This document shows positions 45,769 through 58,900 of a stretch of DNA of 64,000 nt, piece by piece (position 1 is the stretch's first letter; each line of letters opens with the position of its first letter). The notes beneath the pieces are model-generated. The model ran no database searches. It was not told the DNA's origin and was given only the letters and a program-made list of their open reading frames with translations. A program made the position numbers and the translations under genes. Source of the stretch: Brevipalpus yothersi (taxonomy: Eukaryota > Arthropoda > Arachnida > Trombidiformes > Tenuipalpidae); NCBI GenBank assembly GCA_003956705.1, contig QZCP01000064.1:62001-126000 (forward strand). The letters are read 5' to 3'.

Positions 45769-46530
45769 GATGTTGAAAGAGAATATCAAAAACTGGTAAT
45801 AAATTAAGAATGATTCAATTAATCAATTGAGAAGATGGGAACACTAAGATGACATCGATGGCCCCAATCAAAGACAGTAAGAGTAAACTTTGACCTCTGG
45901 AGTTCGGCCTAAAACTTCAAGGGCCAAACACCAGAGACCAGCTCCAATAGAGGGTGTTCAGGTCAATTTTTTCGGGGACAAACTTTTTGATCATCAAAAA
46001 AGAATACGAACACTATTTTCGATTATAATTCGAATTGATGTTCTAGTCACAGCGATAGCAAACGATTCCTATGGATAGTTTGCTCAGAAGGTAAGAGGTT
46101 GGTTACGTTCATCATTGTTGCTGTCTGGCATCATAGGAAACAGTATTCCAAATGATTTTACAAGATCACCTACTAATAGCACAAGAGAAAATCCTCATTT
46201 TAAAACAAAATATGGAAATCACAAAGTTAATTCGTTCAATTTGCTCAAATGTGATCAAATAGTACTGATTCAAATTCATTTGATCATTCCAAGTTTTTCC
46301 GTTTGTTTACAAACCAATCAAGTTGGCCAATCGAGTGCAATGGAAATGATCCCAATTTGTTCTGAAAGATGGAAAAAACACAAATTGAATTTGAATTATA
46401 GATCTGAAACTCGAATTTGCAATTATTTCTGATATATTACGGTAAAAATTTTCAGATAACGCTATTCAAAAAAAAAATATTCCAAAATTTTACGATGAAA
46501 AATCGAATTAATTTTCAAAATAATAATAAT

Positions 46531-46536
46531 TTTATT
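46531..46536 (-). promoter_or_regulatory. Polyadenylation signal AATAAA (reads TTTATT on plus)
   Basis: About 165 bases beyond the stop codon of the GMC gene, on its strand. Confidence 0.4.
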
Positions 46537-46699
46537 TGACTAGTTTTCTTGAAGGAAGAAAATTTTTCTTTGCCTATTGAGTTTTTGGGTTTATAGGACA
46601 AACCATGGCACAATAAACAAATACAATAAAATAGTTTGAACGAAGGAAAGAAAAAAAGAGAGAGAAAAAAATTTACAAAATAAAAGCATGAATGATGAA

Positions 46700-49600
46700 T
46701 TATCTTCCAATTATTGGAAAATGAGGAACCACAGGGCTTGCAATTGGGTGTAAAAGTTTTTGTTTAATCATATCAGCTCCTCTCTCAGCAATCATAATTG
46801 TAGGAGCATTTGTATTACCCGATACTATTGTTGGCATCACTGATGCATCAATAACTCGTAGACCATGAACACCGATAACTTTCAATTCGGAATCAACAAC
46901 TGCCATCGGATCCCATGGAGCACCCATTTTACATGTGCCCACTGGATGGTAAATTGTGATCGTAAAAACTCTGGCCACACAAGCAAGATACTCATCACTA
47001 AGATATGGATATCCTTCACATCCAGGAAATATTGTCTGAATCAATCGGGAACCAAATCGAGTATATGGTGGCGAAAGACCGATAGCGATTGCAATCTTCA
47101 TACCTTCCACCATGGTCATTATATCATCAGTGTGTGTTAAGTATCTTGGATCAATTATCGGATGGTCATATGGATTAGCTGAGCGAAGTTTAATAAATCC
47201 ACGTGATTTGGGTCTCAACAGTACTGGATCAATGGTGAATGTATCGAATGGTGCATAAGGTGCATACACTCGACTCCAAATTTGATTATCAAGTCCATAC
47301 AGATCAACGAAACCTTTGCCCTTATCAGCAACCACATTACCAGCCGAAAAGTGCATCTGAATATCAGGTAAATCCATTGACGTGTTGGCGTATTTAGTTT
47401 TAACAAATGCTAAGCCTTCCACACCACCCAATGATGCAAGAGGACCTTTTCCTTTGGTAAAATATTTGCCAACATTTGCAGCATTAAAAATTCGATCTTG
47501 TGATAGTGTGAACTTATTGTCAATTGTGAAAGTTAATCCACCAGGATAGATGTGATCTTGCAAATTTTCTCCAACCGGTAAATCACTGACCAATGGTATC
47601 TGATGGGAAATGAGCAAAGTATAAGTTTCATGACACCATGGGAACTTTCTATTCCATTTATTATACTTACTCCAAGATCACGCAAATGTTCAGCTGGTCC
47701 TATGCCTGATAGCATCAGTAATTGTGGTGAATTAATTGCCCCTCCAGACAATATCACCTCTTTGCGAGCATAAACCAGGTATGATAGTGAGAAACGATCA
47801 AATTGAACGGCAACTGCTCGCTTGAATTCGTTAAAAATGATCTAAATAAGAGAAAAATTTCAATTATTTAATTAGAAATATATCACAAATTATAAATAAA
47901 TTCTACTGAGAAGCTCAACGATTTGTTTCACTCATAATTTCGGACAAATGAAAGTTGATACTGATGCCTCAAGATGATCAAGATCATTTTGATATATCGC
48001 TGGAGGATGGCTACATGAACGATAAGTGACAACTAAATAAGTAAAAATATCTCCAAAAATTTGTTATTAAGAAGAAAAAGATATGATCTGATGAACCAGT
48101 TCTGTCACCAATCGTTTGGTCAGAAGATTTTAGGGCCTCATGAATTGATTAGTCAATTGGAATGAAAAATTATTCAAGCAAAGCTGTTAANTCTAATTCA
48201 ATAAGCATTCACTCTTCTCATTCAATCAATTGACCACAATAACAATCGATAAACTAATATTAGTCAAATTATCATATGCTCTGAAGAAAAAAATCACGAA
48301 GTCAATTTTCCTTGAATCACAGTTGTTTCCATTATGAGAACAAAAGCTTGGATACCCTCAAACAATTGTTGCTCATAATTTTCATTCGACTGGGTGACTT
48401 GAATTTTTGGGAACAGGATGAGCTGCGAGCCATTCTATGACCCAATTATTTTTTTATGCAATCAAATTAGCTATCTTCTCTGCCCTTGATCACCCTTGGA
48501 CCATCTATTTTTTTTCACTCTCACATCATGATGAACTCGTTCATCAAGCGAAACAGGCGCTTATGTTGCCCACTTGAACAAAAAATTAGGCCCTCAATGT
48601 TCATATAGAGGGAAAAAAATTATTCAGATAAATGATTCAGATTAATATCTTATGCATTGAAAGGGTATGTATTTTCCATTTTTTTCCAAAAGCTTCACGG
48701 GAAACCTCATTAAATAACTTGACGTCTAATTTCAAGATTCTCGTGAGCTTGTAAGTATTCACTATTGAATTGGCTTGAAGTTTCGATTTTTCACCTTTCA
48801 AATTCTGGATAGATAATTTTTTGAAAATTTTCCAATTGATTTCTAATCTTGATATTTCATCCAAGGAGAGATTGTAAGGAAATCACAAATCACTGCTCTC
48901 AAATTCGGAATCATTAGACACAAAATAGCTGACCGCAAGTACTGTCAATCCGAAAGTGAAACAAATCAAGAGAATATAAACATATTCATAATTAAATGAA
49001 TCGTTATTTATTGACCACTTACCCGAGTAACATAAGCGAAAGCAATAACGTGCAAATTGGCCCTATCTTTGGCCGGTAATAAATATGCTTTGGCTGTACT
49101 GCATCGAGCTCCTCGCCTGATTGTTCCTTGAGGAATTGAAAATCCTGTTTCAAAAGATAGAGAAGAGAGTCAAAATGAGAATAAGAAAGAAATAGGAGAA
49201 TAAATGAATAATATAATGTTTTGTTTTTTGAAAACTACACATATACATCATCAATAAGTGAGTATATGAGAGCATTTACTTTCTAGAGTAAGTGTCAACA
49301 GTGTTTTACAGTTGGGTACATACTCTATTTAAATATTTTTTCTTCCTCTCAAATCGAAAGGAGGAGGAAGAGGAGGAGATGGAAGAGAGCTTATAATTAT
49401 TATTCTATCAGAAGAAAAAATTGGATCCTATTGCTGTCAAAAATTTTCAGTGTAATACAAGCTGAGGAAGCGCAAATTATTCGATTTTGTTTTGTTTAAC
49501 ATGCAGAAAGTAGTCACAAGTAATTCGATTACCTCAATAGCCTGCTCCAATAGGTACTTAACTAATTTGAGGCTAGAAAATCAAGGTAATTGTCTTCTCA

Positions 49601-49859
49601 CATGAGCTGCCCGTCGAATATTCAAGATTATAAATATTTTGGGATATCTTAAGCAAACCTCAAATATTGGAGACACACACATGAGGCATCTCAGTTCAAG
49701 GTGTTGCTATTATTCCTTATCGTATGAGTCAGGGGGAGATGATTTCGATGTTCCGCTTCACTTTGACCATGTCTGTCCCTCTTACATAATAGTAATATAT
49801 TTATACTCAGAATATCTGCATCTTCATAAGCCCAAGTTAACTCATATTTCGTGCATGAG

Positions 49860-49927
<68 letters not shown>

Positions 49928-52900
49928 AAAAACAACTGATAGTTGACATGATTTCCAAGAACGCATGTTAAATATATTTAGAATATGAGTATTGTGTGAG
50001 TACCGTTAGTTCGGGCGGGTATATGTATGTATGGGCAGAAAGTTTCAAGTGCAAACCTGAATCAAAGAGTCCTGGTGAGATATTGTAATAGATTTTAAAT
50101 GACTTTCTGTTTCATTAATCTTTGAATCGTCAAGAAAAATTCATCATCTGACGTGAAGAATTCATGGTAAGTGAAATGAAAAGAAGCAAAATGATGCTAT
50201 ATGTTGCTTTTTATGAAAAAGAACTTGTATTTTTTATTCCGGAATCACGAAATGACTGAATTTGTAGACATGAAAAAATTTATTTATGTGTCTGGGAAGA
50301 GCAGGAGCAACGAAACGAAGCGTGATCTATTTGGTTCAAAAATCGCATTCATGCAATTCTCCATTGAATTCTCCATCTACTAGAAAAGGTCACTAATATC
50401 TATCTTGAGAAACCTAATAAATCATTTCGCTTCTAATACTAGTCATCTGACAGAATGAATATTGATTATTTTAGCGAAGCCAATTGAAAATTTTGATGAA
50501 CTTAAGAAAGTTCTAATCAAGAGAAAGATTCTCACTAAAACACTGAGATAGCTCTCAATATCAAGTGTATGATCATAGAAAATTATGGTGATAATTTCAA
50601 AATCGATGGTAACTGTTTTAATTTACTGATAATATGAACCAAGTAGCAGATATACAGAGGGATCAGTAGGATCAATCATTGAAAAGAACTTAAAACCTAT
50701 TATCTTTGAAATCCAAATACCAGGTATTTTTCGATGAAGAAACTCATTTTTGGATTTCACTGATTCTGATGGTATCAACTCAATTTCCTCTCAATAATCT
50801 CCGATCTCAATATTCTTTGGTGCGAATTAAGGATAAAAAAATGAATTCTTCCGTATTTTAGAGGCAAAGAATATTCTATAAGATGCACTGATCATCCTAA
50901 TCTCAGATAATCTTATTGTCACTCTTCTTCCGGTGTCAGACTTCTAGCTTCAGTTGACCATAAGTAGCTAATACAGTGTGAACACAATCGAATTAAATCC
51001 CATCATGAATATGTTCATCGCACCCTTTGATGATTCGGTGAGAAGAGATCGAAACGAATTGATTTATCCCTCAGCTGTATATGAGAAGCGGAAGTGAATG
51101 TATAAGAATGGAATTAATTAATTATGATAACGAAATATGAGATTATGAAGAACTTGTCAAAATATATTCACCAGTAATGGAAACATTCAATTTTCTCAGC
51201 CCATTCAAGCGTGTCTCAATTCACTTTTTATGCAATATACATTCAGCCACTTGTTGAACACCTTTCCATCTTACATGTCTCACATGATTGTGGCCGAAGT
51301 GATGGACAAATGATGTGAGTGAAAGTGACCACTACTGTGATTAACAATGAGACCACTTGCCTATCATTATTCATGCTTCTGTTCACTTTTCAATTTCCGT
51401 TACAATTGAGTCTGTGTTCGCGTCAAACAAATGCATACCTTGAGGCTATCAAAGAAAGGGTATACATGTACAGTAGGGTAAGAATGGTATGGAAGAGAAA
51501 AATAGGAAGGTGGACATTACCATGATGGGACCATAAATAACAAGCTTGATTTCAATTTTCACCCCAATTGATTGAGATAGCCACTCACAGTATGAATATT
51601 ACAGTGTAACAATCAAATCATTCATCAATCGCTTCTCAAGATTAACGAAGGATATACCAAGAGAGAGAGAAAAAAAAGTGAGCCTCATTCATGAATATAC
51701 CAGCCAATTTGACTAATTCATCAACAATCACTCAATGCTTCCACTATTTCGCATATTTGAAATTGTATTTTTATCCACACCGAATGGTCAGTTTTCTCTC
51801 TCTCTCTCTCTCTCTTGATCATGTATCCGATCTATTCCAACTGATTCGTCAGAATCGATGAGGCTAATTTGAGCGGAAAGTGAAATAAGGAGACTTGATA
51901 AGCAAGTTTTATGCATATACATACACCTTTTCATGGTGATAGACTAGTAATGATAATGTACACAAGTGAATGAGAGAGAAGCTTATTGAGTTACTATTGT
52001 TGATCGTCAATAAACACGAAAACTTATTCGGAGGCTTCAGTTTTTTTTCTCTTCTCTCATCCAAAATATACAGTACTTGCTCAGATGAACGTACAAGATA
52101 CATGTATGAAAGCTACAATAAATCTGTTCTATCGCATGAACAACAGTAGTTTGGTGGCAAAAAAAAGATAGCAGCTAGTTTTTCGTGGACTTTGATTGGA
52201 TATGCAAACTATCTGGGGAAAGTGAAATTTAGCCTCAAATTGGCACCTCACATGTTGGCACGAACGACAGCCTCTCATCATTAAAGTTATTACAATTTAG
52301 TTTTGAGATATGGACATTCAAATTAAACCCCAAATTACAAGCATTAAGTGGGCTCGATCTGAAATTAACTGAAATTTGGCTCAAAAATTTTTATGATCAC
52401 CATGATCAATTACATGTACATGTTGAAGTTGTAAGGTATTTGATGAATCTATCAGCTTATAAATCACTGATTAATTTTCACTGATCGGAGAAATTTCCAG
52501 TTTTTTTCTTAGGTTAACTTGAGCTCAATCATACACACAATTTTTAAGCTTCAATCATGAGATAAATCTTACAAGCAAAACTTTATCTCTCAATCACAGG
52601 TGAATAAGCGATTTTTTTTCACACATATATCACTAGCGACTGGAAAGATATTAAGCATTGTTGTACCCAGGAGGATTGTAACCCCAATCATCAGGCTTCA
52701 CTATGGGTTCACCAACAGGCACTGTGTATTCCTCGACAGCTTTATCGATAAAGAAGACCATATCACGATGAGTTTCGCATCTATAGTCCCAACTACCGAG
52801 TTTTGCACCACAATTGTGAGGGCAGAGTATTTTTCCTCGTTCTTCACTTATACATGGATTAACATCGAACCAACCCAAAGGTCCAGAATAACCAGCACCC

Positions 52901-55900
52901 CAACATGATAAACCAGTGAGAAAGTAACCTTTTGGTTTTAACTTATTGAAAGCTGATGGATTTTCAACTCTTCGTACGTTACACCTTTCTACTAAATATC
53001 CACAGCATTTTCTACATCTCAGTATGATGAGAGGATCATTTCGTTGATTTGCGTTGGACATTATAATTGACAAATACAGCTTTATCAAAATCGTATGAGA
53101 TCACTCAACGAGAGAGAAGCGGGGCAGTTCAGAATCAGAATCAATTGTTGAAAATGAGATCTGTTCTAAAGCTCTATGGAAAGAATTTGAATGACTTTTG
53201 TGTTCAACATTACATTATTATACAGATAACTTATCACTAAGAAAGGCTTTTTTCATCAAATGGCGCAAAATTCGTAATTTCCAAATAAAAGTTGAAATGA
53301 AACTCAGTGAACAATGTTATAGCTCTTTCAAATCATCGTCAGATGATTGCTGATTAATTTCCACAGTTCAAAGCAATTCCCAGATTTGATTTTAGATTGA
53401 TTTGAGCGTAATTAATTCTTAAGCTTCAATGATAAAATGAATCTTACATGCACAACTCCATCTTTTAATCACAAACCAATGAGCGATTTTTCTCCCACAT
53501 CAATAAGATTGTTAAGATGCTAATCGATGATGTATCCAGGAGGATTGTAACTCCAAAGACCTGGATACTTTATGGTTTCACCGATAGGCACAATGTATTC
53601 TTCGACAGCCTTATCAATGAAGAAGACCATACCACGATGAGTTTTGTATCGATAGTCCCAACTACCGAGTTTTGCACCACAATCGTGAGGACAAAGAATT
53701 TTTCCTCGTTCTTCACCTTGACCTGGAATGATATCGAACCAACACAGAGGTCCATCATAACCAGCACCCCAACATGATAAACCAGTGAGAAAGTAACCTT
53801 TTGGTTTTAACTTATTGGAAGCTGATGGATTCTCGACTTTTCTCACACCACTTCTCTCTACTAGAAATCCACAGCATTTTTTACACCTTAGTACAACACG
53901 AGGATTGTTGCGTTCCAATACGTTGGACATTACAATTGACAAATAAAATTCTATCACAATTGTGATGAGATCACTCAACAAAGAAAGTGAACAGCTCTAA
54001 TTAGAATCAACTGTTGAAAAAGAAATCTGGTCTGAAGTGCTACGAAAGGAATTTAAAGGGTGTTTGTGCTCAACATTCCATCATCTCGATAATTTATCAT
54101 GAAAAAATGCATTTTCTTATCAAATGGCGCCAAATTCGAGAATTATGCTGGAAAGTATACTTTTCATCAGAATCTGAAGTCCAACTTGTTAGCCTAGAAC
54201 CAGGATAACTCCTACTTTTGATGTGTAAAAGATGCGACTTTCTATTGAGACAAACAGTGGATCGGTTTGAAGATAAAAATTGCTGAAGGGTAGCAAATTT
54301 TAACATTTTAACATCTGAACACACTAAATTGTCCAATTTCATGGCCAGCAGAGAAATGACACTAAATGATTCCATGAATGAGACCAATCTGAACTAAATT
54401 GTTATTGCTATTTGGAGAACTTTCCGAAAAAAGGATGAAAAATTAATGTCAAAGGGAAGCTCTTTGTGTCCGCGGCCTAATCATCTACATAATATATCCG
54501 ATATATTGAAGTTTCCCATCTTTCATCATGAACTCTAGAATTGATAGCTTTTTTATGTGAAATTTTAAAATCATAAAATGATCATTTCCTTTGATGGACA
54601 AATACATCCACACTTTGCAGATGAACGCATTCGATTGATTGGGTAAATCGCACTCACTACATGTCTAATCATATTAGAGATGAGATTATATTTGGTATGA
54701 AAAGAATTTTCAATCCATGAATGGTTCATTATTATGATCGGATAAATTCAATATTCTCACACATTCAATAATCAACGGAAGAGGCCACTTTTACTCTTTT
54801 TATCTCTTTGCCTTCAACCAAGCTGCTGATCTGGTTAGCTGTCAAGTCGATTCAAGCTATCAAAAGTAGATTTTGAGAATACAAGCGCATAAGAATAAGA
54901 GGAAAATGGAAAATTTGCACCCAACCCAGCATCAAGAATAAGAATAAAAAAATCTGATGGATAAGTGAGAAGCGTTAGCATGAATGTACTGTGAAAGCTT
55001 CGAATGGGAATGAATCTCAAGAAATAGGGATAAGCTTCAAGTGAAAAGGAAGAGGAATAAAATTTATGATTTTCGAAAAAGTGATAACCAGCAAAGTGGA
55101 ATTGAAATTTTTGTGCTTCAAAACCGATTTACAAACCAAAATAATAATCAAACTCTCTTCTACCTGCCGAAAGGATCTCTATTCTGGATAAATGATACAA
55201 GCAAACTGTGTGTGGATGGTCGAAAAAGTAGGGAAAAAGAAAGTGAATAATGATCGGACTTTTCTCTCTTGGACAATCATGAACAGGGCATCAAGAGAGA
55301 AAGAGAGAGAAAGAGAGAGAAAGAGAGAGAAAGAGAGAGAAAGAGAGAGGAAAATTATTGTCGCTCTGATTCGTTCCAATCGTTTGACCATTTTGCGGAA
55401 TATATCACACATACATGTACGTTATGTGGGCATCTCATGAGGAAAGCGGTAAAGAAGAGGAGAGATTGAATCTTATCATGGTCCAGAGGATGCGGAGTAG
55501 TAGCAAATATAGTTACTTTCGGTATAGTTGGAAAATAAAAAGGTTATAAACACATCAGTGTGTGAGAGTGATTGAGAGAGAGAGAGAGAAGATTTTTATG
55601 AATGATTTCAAAAATATCGATAATGACCGTGATGATTGGATGATGATCGAGCTCATTAATTGATGAATCGCACGGTAAACGAGATGGGGAGGTGTATAGC
55701 TAACAAGTTGTATGATGAAGATGCCTGATGCGAAGGATAAAATCGTACAATATTTGGCATTTAATTGAAAGGTTGAAAATTCAACCATGAATAGAATAAA
55801 ATATCTTGCGAGAGAGAGAGAGAAGAATCAGTGAGAATGAAGTTTGCTGAAAATATTTAACCAGTTTCGTTTCATGCTCGCTTACCCCAAAAATCAGCTT

Positions 55901-58900
55901 CTTTTCATCATCTTAAACATTCTTCCCATCATCATTCACATCATCTCTCTTTTTCTCCTTCATCATTGATGCTACGATTCAACATTTGTTCTCTAATACT
56001 TTATCGTCCCATTTACTTAAGATGAGAGTATTCGGTAGTTTTTTTTCTAATTTTTTTTCTGTCCAAATGTCTCAATTTTTGACATTCTAAGTACCTCTGA
56101 GCAAATGAATTTCGACCGTATTTGCATAATATCATTGATAAAATCAGCTATTTGGATCAAAACATGGCAACAGAGAGGGATGATCACATACAATCTCTTC
56201 AAATGATACCTTTTCCCTCATAAAATCGCCTCAAATAAGCTAATCAAAGAGTGAAGAGATGAGAAAACAGGCCTGACATGGGATAGAGGCCCTTTAGAAC
56301 TCGCCAGAAGTCGATTAACGGGCCTGTATTCAAGGTAGCATTTTTCTACTGACACGATGTTTTCAGGCACGTGTAATAAGGCCTTGTGTGTGATTCCAAG
56401 ATGAAGATGGAAGAGAAAGATTGAGGAAGAATGAAATCAATTTTCTGATAGATGAAAGTCCTACAGGGAATGCAATTCCTGTCTAAACAAACAGCAGGAT
56501 TTCAAGCTCAAAAATAGAGGGTTTAGCTCGTGCAAAGGAAGAGAGAGAGAAAAGATGAACATGAAATGGAAACTCGACACAGTTTTCATTTGGCATGTAA
56601 AGAAAAAAATATATATATATAAAAACTTTTTCTCTCTTACCGGTTTGTGTTGGACCGTTTATGTCGATGAACTTATAGCCAAGATAGTGTCCAGCCGAAG
56701 GCCATGATTGACCTAAAGGTGTCAAGTAGGGGCTAGTTTCGATTGTCAATGGTCCACCTCTTCCATGATAACCTGTGAAAGTGTGGACGAAATTTCATTG
56801 AATAATAATACAATAATGTAATAATAATATCATAGATGTTTCGAATATCTGGAGAGGAAATTCTTTGGGATTTATGGAAATAGAATGTAACTACATCACT
56901 ATCGTAGCTATCATGAGATGGAAAAATCTCATATTGACTGATACTTAAGATTTAACGTTGATCTTCTCACAAATTTTATTTAATCTCTATCAAATTTGTA
57001 ATGATAATTTCATGAGCAATGGAAAGTTTGCAAGAATAACGGTATTTTGTGTGTGGGTGGCATTGTTGTAGATATAGTTTAAATTTTCTCTATTATAGAG
57101 CATTTCAATTTTTCGAATCATAAGAGCTCTCAATTTGCTTCTCATTCTAGAAAGATTGAAATATCAGCACGAATCAAACAAGATACAATGAGCTCCTGTT
57201 GTCTAAGAATATCATCACAAATCACTTTCGGAATTGTTTCCTTTTGCTTTTGATGATGAGATAATATACCAATAAACCTTGAAAATCCTCTGAACAAGCA
57301 CTTCGGGAAAGTTTTAATGTTAAGTATTGATTATTTTTAATTTTATCAATACTCTCAGAATACTCTCATCAAGTTATACCCTGAAAACACAAGAGAACAG
57401 TCATCATCATCATAATATGTCATCATATCGAGATGCTATTTGAAATTCTCTCTCAATCAGTGGGAAGATGATGAATAGCTCAAATGGATACTTTGATTAG
57501 CTTCAAATTACAATCTTCGGTCGTTTAACGAACACATACACACGAAAATTGATACCTGCCTACTCCATTGTTTGCTTGTCTCTCTCTCTTTCTTTTGCCA
57601 AACTATTCTCAAATGATGGTCTCACTGACTGATACATCAAGTGGACATTCCCGAGATTGCTGCCCTTCTATCATCCTCATCAGAATTTATCGTTAGAATG
57701 AAAAAATTTACTAACCACTCTGACAATGATGTGTGATACGTTGTGGGAAGATCCGATGATCACCGCTAATAATGGTGATAAAACATTTTCAGCTGACACT
57801 ATCATCAAGACATCAGAGAAAAATATTGGCCAACTGAACTCTATTTGATTTGTGAGCAAAAATAAAGATGTATCTATCTGCACACTTGACACTTCAAATC
57901 ATCTAATGAAAATTGATAGCTTTCGAAAATATTATGATGATGAATTCATTGATTCAATATTTATATTTTCGATATTTGAAACTGAAAGGGAAGTATATTC
58001 TCGCTTTCAACTAAAAAAAATTCTCTCCACATCTAATAATGCAGATATAGTCATAAAATTCAAATATACTTACCGTTATATGCAAAATTGGGATCATGAT
58101 TGTCTTCCGATTTAAGAAAATATGGAAACACTTCCTCCCAACTCCATCCAATGGCACCCTCTTTGACCCATCGATCGTAATCATGGCGATTACCGCGAAC
58201 ATATAACATCACATTCAAAACACTTGAACCTCCAAGAACACGACCTCGAGGCCATCGACTGCGTTTTTCTCGCAAACCAAAGCATGAGGCTTCTTGAGGT
58301 TCCGTTAGATAGCTCCAATCCATCGGTGTATGCTGGAGCATTTGATACGCAATCGGTATATCACTTATTATATTTTCACTTCCACCCGCTTCTAGTAGTA
58401 GAACTTTGACCATTGGATTTTCAGATAATCGATTCGCCAGAACAGCTCCTGCTGAACCAGCTCCAACTGTGGATGAATGGATGGGAAAAGAGAGAGCGAA
58501 AAAAAAATTTGGGAAAATTTGAATCACTTTGTTAGTAAATCATTTCATGGTGTTTTTTATACTCTGTATTACTCTCTCATAAGAATTTGCTTACACTTTT
58601 TTTGTTCAAGTTTGAATGAAAGATAAAGCTTCATGAATAGAAACCAAAAATAAATATTCAAAATACCGATCGTTACACTGTTAACCTAATCATTATCAAG
58701 ACCAAATCGGAATGATGTAAAAAGCGTACTAATTAGAAGAGAGAGAGAAGAGAAAGTTTTCGGTCCATTTCTGAATGAGAACTACTGAGAGCCCTCATGG
58801 TTGAGCGATGAAATATATGATTATCATTTCTCTACTTGGCATCCAATCGTTTGAACGATTTCTTTTTATTACTGACCCTCATCATGGGAATGATCGAAGA

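Larger units (their letters stand above)
43510..46435. repeat. Tandem duplication, two units of about 1.45 kb
   Basis: Unit 1 (about 43510-44990) and unit 2 (about 45000-46435) match over most of their length; for example 43861-44330 matches 45309-45780 and 44440-44980 matches 45880-46425. Each unit has a fucosyltransferase fragment at its left and, to the right, a small minus-strand reading frame followed by non-coding sequence. No counterpart of the right-hand part was noticed next to the intact fucosyltransferases. Confidence 0.85.
51815..55143. repeat. Segmental duplication, copy B
   Basis: Same orientation as 5019-7424 and about 46.8 kb away. The left part (to about 52480) matches 5019-5590. 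The middle contains a local tandem duplication giving two zinc-binding genes where copy A has one. The right part (53930-55143) matches 6257-7424 closely, with a 55-base extra segment near 54225-54280. Confidence 0.85.
49145..56640 (-). other. GMC intron 3 (7.5 kb) hosting a segmental duplication
   Basis: Contains (GA)n at about 49862-49926, copy B of the segmental duplication (51815-55143) with two nested genes, and a GAGAAA-type repeat at about 55288-55350. The rest is AT-rich without recognised features. Confidence 0.8.
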
